From Collimonas sp. PA-H2 (GTDB lineage Bacteria; Pseudomonadota; Gammaproteobacteria; Burkholderiales; Burkholderiaceae_D): a stretch of DNA of 64,000 nt. Below are positions 28,529 to 37,678 of this stretch, one piece after another. The stretch lies in NCBI RefSeq assembly GCF_002564105.1, contig NZ_PDBX01000001.1, positions 124,001 to 188,000 on the forward strand. Direction: 5' to 3'. The notes below the pieces were generated by a model. That model was not told where the DNA came from. It did no database searches and saw only the letters and a list, made by a program, of their open reading frames with translations. How positions within the stretch are numbered: the stretch's first letter is position 1; every line of letters begins with the position of its first letter. Made by a program: the position numbers and the translations under genes.

Positions 28529-28846
28529 ATGGAAACCTTTATTGAAGATAAATTTCTCAATGAAAGCGTCGACAAGATTTTGAGACTTGCGACGCTGACC
28601 TTATATGGCGTGAATGTCCGATGCGACGTAAGAATGGTGATCGGCGACGTTCGCGACTATCTGGTTTTGATCAAGGCAGGAAATTTCCATGCCAATTTGA
28701 GGGCGTTCAAAAGTGCTCTGACGGCTGTAATCGATCGCACACACCAGAGTTTGCCTGACTATAAGAAGACTATTGACTATGCGCTCTCCCTGGTTGCGAC
28801 CAGTTCGACTTATTTTCGCGTGAATTCCAGTCAAATAAATATATGA
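28529..28846 (+). CDS. small helical protein, paralog of the gene at 34984
   Basis: This 105-aa protein is unrecognised, but it aligns along its length with the protein at 34984-35265. Shared are the acidic start (METFIEDKFLNESVDKI vs MDAHIEEELINEYIHKI), LATLTLYGVNV vs LAVLALYGQNV, the FKSALT / FKSRLT step, LPDYKKTIDYALSLVA vs LPEYKKPFEYAASLVA. The pattern suggests a compact helical cytoplasmic protein. The ribosome site is weak. Two diverged copies 6 kb apart in one window support both being genes. Confidence 0.6.
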   Translation: METFIEDKFLNESVDKILRLATLTLYGVNVRCDVRMVIGDVRDYLVLIKAGNFHANLRAFKSALTAVIDRTHQSLPDYKKTIDYALSLVATSSTYFRVNSSQINI

Positions 28847-28888
28847 CATGAGACCGTTCTGGAAAGTTGAATGGGGTAAGAATCCAAG

Positions 28889-29107
28889 ATGAATCCCAGG
28901 CAGGACGTAATGCGAAAAGTACAAACATTGCTCACCATAGCTATCTCAGCAGGTTTATTTTTTTTCATATTTGCGCCGGCGGCCTTTGCCATGTCGCCTG
29001 CGTTTTCCAAGTGGTGCGCGTCTCATCCGATGCTGTCGCATTTTTCCATCTTATTTCTGCTGCTGCTTTGCTTTGCATGGCTGGAAATATATAGCCGGCA
29101 AAACTGA
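28889..29107 (+). CDS. small membrane protein, unknown
   Basis: A 72-aa protein with two hydrophobic segments (LLTIAISAGLFFFIFAPAAFA and FSILFLLLLCFAWL) joined by a short polar loop. The first may be a cleavable signal (APAAFA-M). No family is recognised. It follows the small helical protein by 42 bp on the same strand and could be co-transcribed. Confidence 0.45.
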   Translation: MNPRQDVMRKVQTLLTIAISAGLFFFIFAPAAFAMSPAFSKWCASHPMLSHFSILFLLLLCFAWLEIYSRQN

Positions 29108-29436
29108 GAGCAATTTCCCGGAGCACTATTGCGCCATGTAGCCTGATAAGCTTTCCGGTTCACCAACCATACCGGGATTAAACGAACGTCAAATGGGTAC
29201 GCGAGAGTGCCGATATCCATGATGCAGGCCCCGCCCGCGTTTTGCGCGAGCACGGAGCGGCAGCCTTCGAAGACGGCTTACAAATATACACGCACGCTTG
29301 CCGGTCATCAGCGGGCCGTCCGCAGTGTAAAATCCGCAACGCGTTCGATATCTGCATTGAATGCATCTCTTTCGTTTCGAACGCTTTTGCATACGCCAGG
29401 CATGGCGCCTCAGCAAATCCATCTTCAGGACTCAAA

Positions 29437-30699
29437 ATGGCAATGTGGCCGGTTCAGCTTTGCATCATCATTCTTGCCACGGTGTTGTGCGGCGCCCTGG
29501 CCAAACGGCTAGGACAAAGCCGCGTGGTTGGGGAAATCGCCGCCGGCCTGATACTCGGGCCAGCAGTTCTGGGTGCGATCAACACGGATTTTTATAACAT
29601 CGTGTTCTCCAATGCGGTAATGCCGGTGATGTCGCAATTCGGCGAACTCGGCCTGGTTTTTCTGATGTTCCAGCTTGGGCTGCACCTGGACCTGAAAAGT
29701 CTCCAGGGACGCGTACAAATGCGCATACCGCTTGCTGTCGCGCTATCGGGAATCGTCTTCCCGTTCGCGATCGGCTGCGCGATTGCTGTGGTATCCAGAG
29801 CGGCGCTCGCACCGCAGGTCCCGGTTCTCGGCTATGTGCTGTTTTGCGGCCTTGCATTATCCATTTCCGCCATGCCGGTGATGGCGCGCATCGTGATGGA
29901 TTTGCAGATGGAAGGCAGGTTCACGGCGACAGTTGCATTGGCGGCGGCATCCCTGACGGACCTGCTTGGCTGGCTGCTGCTGGCAATGATCACGGCGCTC
30001 TCGACCGGCAGTTTTACATGGCAGCATATAGCCCGCAATGTGGCGCTCCTGCTGATTTTTTCCGCGCTCTCCATGCTGATAGCCCGACCGCTTTGGGCCA
30101 GGATAATTGCGCGCCAGCCGGCGTCCAGCGTTACCTCGCTCGTGTTGCCCGCGGTGATCTGCTATGTATTGCTATCTTCCTGGATCACGGCAGAAATCGG
30201 CTTTCACAGCGCATTCGGCGCCCTGATGGCTGGATTGGTGCTGCGCGACCTGCCCGGGCTGAAAATTGAATGGCGCGCCAAGGTCGAGGGATTTGTGGCG
30301 TTGATACTGATGCCGGTATTTTTCGCGCTGGCAGGCATCCAGGCCACAGCGGGAAATATTTCCTTGCCAAATTTCTGGCTGTGGTTTGGCTTGTTCCTTA
30401 TCGGCGGGGTTGCCGGCAAGTTCGGCGGCAGTTATCTGGGGGCGCGCGTATCGGGCGTCGAACATCGCGACGCCAGCGTGATCGGCGCGTTGATGAATAC
30501 GCGCGGACTCATGGAGCTGATCGTCCTGACGCTTGGCTTGAAGCTAGGGATTCTACCGCCTTCCGTGTACACGATGCTTTTTATCATGGCACTGGCGACT
30601 ACGGCAATGACTGTTCCGATATTACGGCTTTTCGGGCATGGCAACGAGCATGACATAGCGGGCACAGGCGGAATTGCAATGAAACGGCGCGACGCATAA
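29437..30699 (+). CDS. CPA2-family cation:proton antiporter
   Basis: The 420-aa membrane protein is of the Kef/NapA type. It begins MAMWPVQLCIIILATVLCGALAKRLGQSRVVGEIAAGLILGPAVLG, the classical first helices of CPA2 exchangers. Further family features are ELGLVFLMFQLGLHLDL, DLLGWLLLAMI and the late MNTRGLMELIVLTLGLKLGIL. About 12 hydrophobic helices fit, and no C-terminal TrkA-N domain is present. The start at 29437 follows AGGA. The reading frame upstream to 29242 is out of character and rejected. It exchanges Na+ or K+ for H+; the ion is unknown. Confidence 0.9.
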   Translation: MAMWPVQLCIIILATVLCGALAKRLGQSRVVGEIAAGLILGPAVLGAINTDFYNIVFSNAVMPVMSQFGELGLVFLMFQLGLHLDLKSLQGRVQMRIPLAVALSGIVFPFAIGCAIAVVSRAALAPQVPVLGYVLFCGLALSISAMPVMARIVMDLQMEGRFTATVALAAASLTDLLGWLLLAMITALSTGSFTWQHIARNVALLLIFSALSMLIARPLWARIIARQPASSVTSLVLPAVICYVLLSSWITAEIGFHSAFGALMAGLVLRDLPGLKIEWRAKVEGFVALILMPVFFALAGIQATAGNISLPNFWLWFGLFLIGGVAGKFGGSYLGARVSGVEHRDASVIGALMNTRGLMELIVLTLGLKLGILPPSVYTMLFIMALATTAMTVPILRLFGHGNEHDIAGTGGIAMKRRDA

Positions 30700-30860
30700 G
30701 AAAATCTGAAAATCGCTTGAAATCGGCATTGAAGACACTTCTACGAAATCACCGCAACTGTAGTTGTTTGTAACAGCCAGCGAACAGCGCAGGCCAAGGG
30801 CGTATCATTCGCGCTGCATCGCCTTCCCAAGTCCATCACTGCCCTACTGCCTGTCATCGT

Positions 30861-31811
30861 ATGTCTTCGCTTCCCGTGTCACTAGTGCCATTGCACAACG
30901 TAATTCCCATCTCATCGCGACATGTCAAAAAGATCATTTTCAACCTGATCGTGATTTTCGTGACGATCGGCGCCACCGGCTGCGCCATCGAACCGGTTCC
31001 CATGTCGCCTCAAACTGCCGAGCGCTTGAAATCTCAAGCGCCAATCCGCTTCCTGCTGACTTTCGATGACGGCCCGGCCAGGCCAAGGACTGACAATCCG
31101 ACACTGTCCATACTGAACACGCTTGCGCACAATCCGCTGCAATCCGGTATCAAAGCCCTCTTTTTTGTGCAAACCCGATCGTCTGGCGCTGGCGAGACGG
31201 ACTTTGGGCGCAACATAATGCGGCAGGAAACCGATGAAGGGCATTTGCTTGGCTTTCATACCGCCACGCCACATCATGCAAACCATCGCTTCCTCAACCC
31301 CGAAAAATTCGCGCAATCGCTAAACGATGGCATCGCCGACATTACCTCGATCCAGGGCAGTCCGCCGACGCTGGTCCGCCCGCCGTTCTGGAACTACGAC
31401 AAGCGTACTTTTGCCGCTTACCAGCAGCAAGGCATGCACGTTTTGCTGACGGATCTGAGCGCGAACGACGGCAAGATATATGGCATCAAGGCCAGCCTGA
31501 GAAGGCGCTCCAACATGCTGCATCTGTTGACTGACGTGCGCGAGCGGATTGCGGCAGGCGAGTTGCCGACGGTCGATGGCAGCATCCCGGTGGTGGTGAG
31601 TTTTCACGATGTAAATAGCTACACCGCCGATCACATGGCGGAATACTTGCAGATACTGATGGATTGCGCAAGCGCGGTCCAGCTGCCGACTGCAAGCAAG
31701 CCGTTTTACGACGACAAGGCCGCGCTGGAGCGCGCGGCCTTGGCAAGAAGCGTACGCGACAGTGCGCAAGTCGTGCGCCTGCCCGGGTTCTGGAGCTGGC
31801 TGTGGGATTAG
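30861..31811 (+). CDS. polysaccharide deacetylase-like lipoprotein
   Basis: The 316-aa protein carries a NodB-type deacetylase domain: motif 1 LLTFDDGPARP (catalytic DD), motif 2 GFHTATPHHAN (metal histidines in variant spacing), motif 3 LVRPPFWNYD (RPPF/W) and a late VVVSFHDVN. A lipobox-like TIGATGC lies after the hydrophobic segment near residues 25-41, so it is probably an envelope lipoprotein. The start may be the later of two options, since the first ~20 residues precede a second basic signal start. The substrate is unknown, probably N-acetylated glycan. Confidence 0.85.
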   Translation: MSSLPVSLVPLHNVIPISSRHVKKIIFNLIVIFVTIGATGCAIEPVPMSPQTAERLKSQAPIRFLLTFDDGPARPRTDNPTLSILNTLAHNPLQSGIKALFFVQTRSSGAGETDFGRNIMRQETDEGHLLGFHTATPHHANHRFLNPEKFAQSLNDGIADITSIQGSPPTLVRPPFWNYDKRTFAAYQQQGMHVLLTDLSANDGKIYGIKASLRRRSNMLHLLTDVRERIAAGELPTVDGSIPVVVSFHDVNSYTADHMAEYLQILMDCASAVQLPTASKPFYDDKAALERAALARSVRDSAQVVRLPGFWSWLWD

Positions 31812-32421
31812 GTGCCGGCAACCGCTGTTGACCTGCGCCTCAGCAGGTTGCGGCGCAGGTCAACGCTGGCGGGTATAGACATACTCGAAAGCGAGAAATT
31901 CCTTGATGCTTCCTCCCTTGTGGGGTCAGGTAAAGCTGGACTACCTGCCGATTGTTTTCCACCTCGCCAACGGTAAGACGATACCTGAATGCCATGTTCC
32001 TGGCGGCGCCCTACTGCGGCGCTACAAAACTGCCCCCATCGAGCTTGATCCTTATCAATAATATCGTTGCGCGCTGCAGGATTTTCCCAAATCAGCTATC
32101 GATTGAACTTGATAAAAAACACAGCCATGACTGTAATGCTGTTCAGTTAGGGCAGAACGACATGGCGTAGGGTGGGTACTCCGTGCCCACGCAGCATCAT
32201 GGATATTCGTGTCCCTGCCATTCGTGCCCCGGCTACGCGCCCCGGCCCGTCCGCGTGGGCACGGAGTGCCCCACCCTACGAGTTCCGCAAATAAAAATGC
32301 CGTTCAGTCTTGACTGAACGGCATTACAGCCATGACTGTAACGTTTGCCAGTTGAAAAATAACCGTAAATCCCGTCTCATTGACCTCGCGTTCTCCTATC
32401 TACTTTTGAACTAGAAAAATC
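31812..32421. repeat. palindromic repeat region
   Basis: This 610-bp gap has no supported gene but holds nested palindromes. A long inverted repeat at 32166-32280 has arms beginning GTAGGGTGGG and ending CCCACCCTAC, with CTCCGTGCCCACGC mirrored as GCGTGGGCACGGAG. A 14-bp perfect palindrome lies at 32296-32325 (AATGCCGTTCAGTC / GACTGAACGGCATT). A related partial motif near 32123-32164 repeats ACAGCCATGACTGTAA, also seen at 32325-32341. These look like REP/BIME-type interspersed elements of Burkholderiales, possibly acting as terminators. Confidence 0.6.
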
Positions 32422-32748
32422 ATGACAGCAGAATATTGGGAAATGAAGTTTTCCAGGACACCTATTGTGAGGACTGTTGATGTCAGCCATAACTCTATAA
32501 CCCTGGCGTGGTCGGCTCCCGTCATGGATCGAACGATCACTGCTTATCAATTCATGGTTAGAAAAGGTGATCCCAGCGGCCCGCAAGTGCCGATCGATGT
32601 ACTGGCCGACACGAATAGTTTTCCTCCTTATCGACACGTAATCGCCTCGCTTACTCCAAAAACGGTCTACTACATTCAGGTACGGGGAGTCGACTCTGAT
32701 GGCGATGCAAGCAATTGGTCCAGGCAGCAAGTTTACAAAACATTGTGA
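32422..32748 (+). CDS. single fibronectin type III domain protein
   Basis: This 108-aa protein is essentially one FN3 domain: VRTVDVSHNSITLAWSAP (first strand and core W), ITAYQFMVRKGD, and the closing LTPKTVYYIQVRGVDSDGDASNWSRQQVYKTL. There is no signal peptide, so it may be cytoplasmic or exported by another route. A stand-alone FN3 domain this small is unusual. FN3 domains bind glycans or proteins. No partner enzyme is adjacent. Confidence 0.72.
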   Translation: MTAEYWEMKFSRTPIVRTVDVSHNSITLAWSAPVMDRTITAYQFMVRKGDPSGPQVPIDVLADTNSFPPYRHVIASLTPKTVYYIQVRGVDSDGDASNWSRQQVYKTL

Positions 32749-32871
32749 AGTGCCATCTTCTCCAGCGTTAAATGCGCCACGGTTTTCCTATTCGAGATAT
32801 TTACGTATTTGTCAGATGATGATGTGCGAAAAAATTCAATTACCCAAAGAATTTTCACCTCCAAGGACACA

Positions 32872-33312
32872 ATGAAATCGATTAAATACACCGGAAAACT
32901 TAGCGACGGTCAATGGGATAAAGTGGCGTACATCCTGTCGCGAACGACCAGGCTGGACTTAACTCAACATGAATATCGTGCGTTTGTTGAAGCCGTATTG
33001 TGGGTAATCTTGAATAGAAAAGCCTGGGCCGATATTCCGCCCCATTTCGGAAAACCGAAAAGCATTTATACACGGTTTTATCGATGGAACGAAAACGCAC
33101 TCTGGCACATTTTGGCGCGACGCTCAATTCATGATCAAGAACTGCATCAGATGCTGGCGCAAATCAATGATCGTTGCGATTTCTTGAATAGGAGAAGGGA
33201 ATTCCGCTCACAAGACCGGATCGACAGTCGGCAAGAAAATAGCGCTACCCTTGCAAATCACCAAAATGGCGTAATAGCGCAGCAAGAATCAACGCCCGAT
33301 CCGTCGCACTAA
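32872..33312 (+). CDS. stand-alone IS5-type transposase N-terminal (DUF4096) protein
   Basis: The 146-aa protein has a complete DUF4096 domain (LSDGQWDKVAYIL ... EYRAFVEAVLWVILNRKAWADIPPHFGKPKSIYTRFYRWNENALWHIL), the DNA-binding front part of IS5-family transposases. No DDE catalytic domain follows and no inverted repeats flank it. Instead it ends in a polar tail (DRIDSRQENSATL) with its own stop. The start at 32872 has an AAGGA site. It is either an IS remnant or a domesticated DNA-binding protein. Confidence 0.65.
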   Translation: MKSIKYTGKLSDGQWDKVAYILSRTTRLDLTQHEYRAFVEAVLWVILNRKAWADIPPHFGKPKSIYTRFYRWNENALWHILARRSIHDQELHQMLAQINDRCDFLNRRREFRSQDRIDSRQENSATLANHQNGVIAQQESTPDPSH

Positions 33313-33353
33313 AACCGGGTACAGACCTGGCCGATAGTGATGCCCCATGACAA

Positions 33354-33386
33354 AGGAAAAGAGGATGCCGAATGATGGCATCCTCT
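33354..33386 (-). terminator. terminator of the beta-propeller gene
   Basis: On the minus strand GAGGATGCC (33377-33385) pairs with GGCATCCTC (33361-33369) around a 7-nt loop and is followed by TTTTCC. It lies 23 bp after the gene's stop. Confidence 0.75.
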
Positions 33387-33408
33387 GGAAACTTACGCCA
33401 AACGGCTG

Positions 33409-34536
33409 TCACTCGCTGCCATCAACATCGCGTGGCGGCGTCAATCCAGTGAAATCCCCGATCACTTTTGCGTCGTACGGACCGTTCAAGCGGTTCAAGC
33501 CGTTGCCGGCGACATTGAGCGCGCCCTGCTGCAACACGATTTGCTTGGCTGGCGTGACCTCAATGACGCGATTATTGAATTGATCGCTGATCAAGGTGTT
33601 GCCATTTTCCAGGCGAACCGCGCGCGTGGGCAAGGGATTGGCATTGCTCCCGGCCATTGTGTTGGTGGGGTACTCCCACACGATCGCATCGTTGCCATCG
33701 ACTTCGACGATGCGGTTGTTGTTGGAATCGGTAATCAAGGTATGGCCACCAGGCAGCCGGCTGGCGAATGCAACCCCGCTCAGCGTCCCGCCGGCGGTGA
33801 ATTGCCTGACGATCTGCAAATCGGTGGTGACTTCGATGGCCCGGTTATTGTTTTCATCGGCGATCAGGATATTGCCGTTTTCCAGTTGCTCTGCGCTGTT
33901 AGGATTGTTCAATTGATTCGGGCCATTACCGGCAACTCCAGTACTGCCGTATTGCCATATCAACCGGTGAGCGCGATCAACCACGATGATGCGTTGGTTC
34001 GCCTGGTCGGTAATGATCACGTGCAGGCCATGACGACGCTGGAATTGCGGCAGCACCGCCGCTTGCACCGGCGTATTCAGCTGATTAAAGCCGGCGCCCG
34101 CCACGCCACCGTTCTGACCGTATTGCCAAACGATGTTGCCGCGGTGATCAATCAAGATTACGCGGTTATCAGGACAGCCATTGACCGGATCGGAGCAGCC
34201 TGGCAACGGCGGGGAGCTGGGCGGAATGCCCGTGCCAGACAGCAACGTGAAAGCGCCGACGCGTTCGGCATCGTTGATGCCGACAATGCTCTGCGGCCCT
34301 GGCTTGTCCGCACCGTTACCGAACTGCCAGACAATTTGATGGGTATGTGGATCGACCTCGATGACACGATTATTGAATTGATCGGCAATCAGCCAGTGGT
34401 GTACCAGCGCAGTTTCATCTGCAGCGGCAACGCGAGGAATGCCGGAAATCAAGCCGGCCAGCACCACGCCGACGGCAAGTTTGAATGCAAGATGATGATA
34501 CTGCGATGAATGAGAGGGATGGTGGAAATGCAGCAT
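33409..34536 (-). CDS. secreted NHL/PQQ-like beta-propeller protein
   Basis: This 375-aa exported protein (signal near LAVGVVLAGLISGIPRVAAA) is built from repeats of about 50 residues with the core LIADQFNNRVIEVD...IVWQFG. At least five are visible: WLIADQFNNRVIEVD, VILIDHRGNIVWQYG, VIITDQANQRIIVVD, ILIADENNNRAIEVT, TLITDSNNNRIVEVD and TLISDQFNNRVIEVT. This gives a six- or seven-bladed propeller. The start at 34536 follows AAGGAG. It probably acts in the periplasm or outside as a binding scaffold; no ligand is known. Confidence 0.85.
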   Translation of the reverse strand: MLHFHHPSHSSQYHHLAFKLAVGVVLAGLISGIPRVAAADETALVHHWLIADQFNNRVIEVDPHTHQIVWQFGNGADKPGPQSIVGINDAERVGAFTLLSGTGIPPSSPPLPGCSDPVNGCPDNRVILIDHRGNIVWQYGQNGGVAGAGFNQLNTPVQAAVLPQFQRRHGLHVIITDQANQRIIVVDRAHRLIWQYGSTGVAGNGPNQLNNPNSAEQLENGNILIADENNNRAIEVTTDLQIVRQFTAGGTLSGVAFASRLPGGHTLITDSNNNRIVEVDGNDAIVWEYPTNTMAGSNANPLPTRAVRLENGNTLISDQFNNRVIEVTPAKQIVLQQGALNVAGNGLNRLNGPYDAKVIGDFTGLTPPRDVDGSE

Positions 34537-34983
34537 GATAGTCTTCTCCTTGTTATTGGAAAAAATTATTCTTTGATACATGCCAAATTACGAATCCCCA
34601 TCCCCAGTAGATAAGAAAAAGAGAGGGGGCATCTATCATACTCTTCCCGGCAAGCGGGAAGCGCATGTTTTGGCGCAAGCTGAATCACAGCGCAATCAGG
34701 CGCCGCAACTACGTTGACAAGCGCCGCACTACCCTGCATCCAAATAATTCCCACAAAGAATTGTCGCCTCATTCGACCGTCATTCGATCTATTGATTTGC
34801 CGATTTCGATACTGCATTGACACGTGCGCGTGGCCGTGCGAAGCCGCTAGATAGTCGAAGTCCATTGCCGCACGGTATTTATAAATTTTGCTAAAGCCGA
34901 TCCGGGCCATGGACAAATTTCATCTCGATTACTAAGATGAATTCATGTCATTTCTTCTACGAATTTTGTTTTGGGAGTTCGCT
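34537..34983. other. long intergenic region, nothing recognised
   Basis: This 447-bp stretch separates divergent genes. It contains the ribosome site and leader of each, AT-rich tracts around 34870-34945, and no supported gene, repeat or terminator. Confidence 0.4.
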
Positions 34984-35265
34984 ATGGACGCGCATATCGA
35001 AGAAGAATTGATTAACGAGTACATCCATAAAATTCAAGCATTGGCAGTCCTGGCTTTGTACGGACAAAATGTTGACTCATCCATCAAATCCGTCATCAGC
35101 GAAGCATGCTATTTCTTCTTTTTACAGAGATCCGACGCGACGGCGAATCTCGTGGCGTTCAAAAGCCGACTGACAAAAATGGCCAATGTCGTGCATTACA
35201 GCCTGCCGGAATACAAAAAACCTTTTGAATATGCCGCCTCGCTGGTTGCCATCTACCAACTTTAA
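34984..35265 (+). CDS. small helical protein, paralog of the gene at 28529
   Basis: 93 aa from the ATG at 34984, which has GGGAG 6 bp upstream. The in-frame start at 34945 lacks one. It shares length, order and key steps (LALYGQNV, FKSRLT, LPEYKKPFEYAASLVA) with the 105-aa protein at 28529-28846, showing an uncharacterised small family. It has no signal peptide and is probably cytoplasmic. Its function is unknown. Confidence 0.62.
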   Translation: MDAHIEEELINEYIHKIQALAVLALYGQNVDSSIKSVISEACYFFFLQRSDATANLVAFKSRLTKMANVVHYSLPEYKKPFEYAASLVAIYQL

Positions 35266-35344
35266 CGAAATAAATGATCGACAATGCGGCTCGGATGCAA
35301 GATCCGATGCTGCGACCAGTTCACTCCGCCAACGCAATCAAATC

Positions 35345-35782
35345 CTACCGATACACGAGCACCGGTATCTTGCTATGCGTTAAAACTTTCTGCGCTTCGC
35401 TACCGAGCAACAGGCCCTTCACTCCTTTTCGGCCATGCGACGCCATGGTGATCAGGTCGCATCCGTTGTCATTGGCTGCCTTGATGATTTCTTCATAAGG
35501 GTGGGCGCCGATTGCATACGTAGTATTGCAAGATACGCCGGCCACACTGGCGGCGTCTTCAATGGTTCCAAGCAACCGTTCCGCTTGAACCCGGCTGTGT
35601 TTGGCGAAATCATCTTCTGTCTCCGCCAGCATTTCCATCTGTAAAGACAATGCATGGTATGGCGGACTCACGTAAAAGCCGGTCACCTTTGCATTGATGC
35701 TTTTGGCGAACCGCATGGTATTTTGAATTGCAATTTCAGATAATGGAGAACCATCGATCGGTAGTAGAAGATGCTTGTACAT
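35345..35782 (-). CDS. universal stress protein (UspA family)
   Basis: A 145-aa single-domain Usp. The N-terminal strand YKHLLLPIDGSPLSEIAIQNTMRFA carries the nucleotide-binding aspartate. The C-terminal motif SHGRKGVKGLLLGSEAQKVL fits the ATP-binding pattern G-2x-G-9x-G(S/T), so it is likely an ATP-binding Usp. It is transcribed convergently with the small helical gene. Such proteins respond to stress and low oxygen; the specific role is unknown. Confidence 0.9.
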   Translation of the reverse strand: MYKHLLLPIDGSPLSEIAIQNTMRFAKSINAKVTGFYVSPPYHALSLQMEMLAETEDDFAKHSRVQAERLLGTIEDAASVAGVSCNTTYAIGAHPYEEIIKAANDNGCDLITMASHGRKGVKGLLLGSEAQKVLTHSKIPVLVYR

Positions 35783-35890
35783 TGCGTCCCCCCGGGTGAA
35801 TGAGTACCTTCAGTTTATGATGCGATTGATCGATTCGCAACATTCATGCAGACCGGCGGCTCACATTTTTATTGAAACTGTTAGGGACCC

Positions 35891-36340
35891 ATGTTCTTCC
35901 GTGCGCTCATTGCCTTCGTTGCCCTGCCAGGCGTGGTTGCAATCCTCGTCCCGATGGTTTGGCTCTGGGCCACTGCGCGCACCATGCTGGTCCACCCTTT
36001 GGGTCTCGTGCCTCTGACAGTTGGCTTCGCAGCCCTGCTTTGGTGTGTATGTGAGTTCTATGTTATTGGAAAGGGAACGCTTGCTCCTTGGGCGCCGCCA
36101 ACTCGTTTGGTTGAAACGGGGCCCTACCGTTACTCGCGCAATCCCATGTATATCGCGGTGACGTTGATATTGCTCGGTTGGGCAGCCACATTCGGCTCCC
36201 CCGGGCTACTCATTTATGCTTTCGTCGTCGCCGTGGCGTTTCATCTGCGTGTGGTGTTCGGCGAAGAACCTTGGCTATCACGCATGCACGGTATTCAGTG
36301 GGAACAGTACAAGAGCCGAGTTCCTCGTTGGCTGTGGTGA
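35891..36340 (+). CDS. isoprenylcysteine/phospholipid methyltransferase-like membrane protein
   Basis: This 149-aa integral membrane protein has about four hydrophobic segments and the C-terminal SAM-binding signature of the ICMT/PEMT group: LVETGPYRYSRNPMYIAVTLILLGWA, then VVFGEEPWLSRMHGIQWEQYKSRVPRWLW. The PYRYxRNPxY and EEPxL elements are diagnostic. Bacterial members are widespread and of unknown substrate; membrane lipids are plausible. Confidence 0.88.
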   Translation: MFFRALIAFVALPGVVAILVPMVWLWATARTMLVHPLGLVPLTVGFAALLWCVCEFYVIGKGTLAPWAPPTRLVETGPYRYSRNPMYIAVTLILLGWAATFGSPGLLIYAFVVAVAFHLRVVFGEEPWLSRMHGIQWEQYKSRVPRWLW

Positions 36341-36456
36341 ACGTGGTTTGCGGACGCTTACGGCGCTGAACTGCCCTCCGGCCAGAGGGATCTCTACGGC
36401 AGCTTCCAAGATGGGGCAGTCATTCGGGCGTCACGTCGGTCGGAAGTGTGCGGCAG

Positions 36457-37326
36457 CTATGTAGTTGCCACCAGCAATTCCTCCGCATTGCTTGGCGGAC
36501 GCAGACCATCAGTCCTGTGCATGAAGTAGCGCCTTGTCAGATCGGCCGCCGAGACGTGCCGTGCTTCTCCAAAGCCGGCTTGGCGGGCTAGCGCCAGGAT
36601 CTCCGGCGGCGTGAAGAAGCTGAGGAAAGGTGTCCCGCTCGCGCGCGCGCCTTTCTCCGCCATTTCCAGCCCGGGACGTATCTCGGGGTCCGCCAGCTCC
36701 AGCGGCAGCAGGAACGTCATGGCCAGCGCCGATCCCGGGGCCAGCGCCGCGACTTGGCGCAGCGTGGCAGCGTTCGCATCCTTGGTGAGATACATGCTGA
36801 CGCCCGTGGAGACCACGATTGCCGGCTTGCTGTCATCGAAGCCGGCGGTCGCGAGCCCGTCGCGCCAGCCCTCCCCGGCCTCGAAATCGACCGGCACGAA
36901 GCGCAGCCAGTCCGGAACGCCGAAGCCGAGTTCGATCAGGCGCTGACGCTTCCATGCCTGAGGGCCTGGCTGGTCGATCTCGAACACCTTTAGGCGGGAC
37001 GCGATCTCCGGCCTGCGCTGTGCGAAGCTGTCAAGGCCGGCGCCGAGGATGACATACTGACCAAGCCCGCGGCCGGCCTGTTCCACGACAAGGTCCTCAA
37101 TGAAGCGGGCACGCGCCACGATCGAGGCGCGGAAGGGACGCGTGAACTGTGGGTCCATGTCTCCGCGGCGGCGCCAGTCCTCGTCCGGAGCCAGCAGCTT
37201 AAGGCCGATTTCGTCTTCCAGCACATGCGGCGGCGGATCGGCCTCGACATGCAAAGCACGCCACAAGGCGACTCGCGCCGCTGTGCTGTCTGGCGCCGCA
37301 TCTTGCTTGTCTTTCATGACTTTCAT
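36457..37326 (-). CDS. class I SAM methyltransferase (TIGR00027/PPM1 type)
   Basis: This 289-aa protein is the second member of this family in the window. It shows STAARVALWRALH, the SAM loop YVILGAGLDSFAQR, VFEIDQPGPQAWKRQRL and IVVSTGVSMYLTKDA. Compared with the copy at 8069 it has a different N-terminus (EADPPPHVLEDEIGLKLL) and belongs to another branch. The substrate is unknown. It is transcribed alone. Confidence 0.88.
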   Translation of the reverse strand: MKVMKDKQDAAPDSTAARVALWRALHVEADPPPHVLEDEIGLKLLAPDEDWRRRGDMDPQFTRPFRASIVARARFIEDLVVEQAGRGLGQYVILGAGLDSFAQRRPEIASRLKVFEIDQPGPQAWKRQRLIELGFGVPDWLRFVPVDFEAGEGWRDGLATAGFDDSKPAIVVSTGVSMYLTKDANAATLRQVAALAPGSALAMTFLLPLELADPEIRPGLEMAEKGARASGTPFLSFFTPPEILALARQAGFGEARHVSAADLTRRYFMHRTDGLRPPSNAEELLVATT

Positions 37327-37438
37327 CCTGTTTGCAGTTCCCGGCCGGATAGCGGGGCTGGCCCTCTAGCCGGCGGCAATCAGAGGAAATCGCTGGCCGT
37401 CAGCTGTACCGACGATAACCGACACATCAAATCCGGCG

Positions 37439-37678
37439 TCAAACAACCTTATCAGTAATGCGAACGTGAGCATCCGTGATGTGGAAGCCATGCTTCTCGA
37501 TATCGTCCAGGCACTCTCCCGAGTCAACGCCTGGAGTCGGTTGGTCACGGCTCAGTTCCAGCTGCTTAAATGAAACCCAGGGAGCGAACCTTGCAGGCAG
37601 ATTCGCTCCCGTCTCGGCTGCCGTAAAACCAAACACGCGGCCGGGGCCTCGAAAAATATAGACGAACATTGTGTTCAC
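37439..37678 (-). CDS. small conserved-looking protein of unknown function
   Basis: A 79-aa protein (MNTMFVYIFRGPGRVFGFTAAETGANLPARFAPW...) with an AGGAGTG ribosome site. It ends in CLDDIEKHGFHITDAHVRITDKVV. The compact alternating pattern looks like a genuine small domain, and I recall similar short proteins in Burkholderia, but no function is known. Confidence 0.65.
   Translation of the reverse strand: MNTMFVYIFRGPGRVFGFTAAETGANLPARFAPWVSFKQLELSRDQPTPGVDSGECLDDIEKHGFHITDAHVRITDKVV

Noticed and set aside
37366..37548. Small frame overlapping the 37439-37678 gene
   Set aside because: Wrong frame relative to the gene with a strong ribosome site; treated as a shadow.
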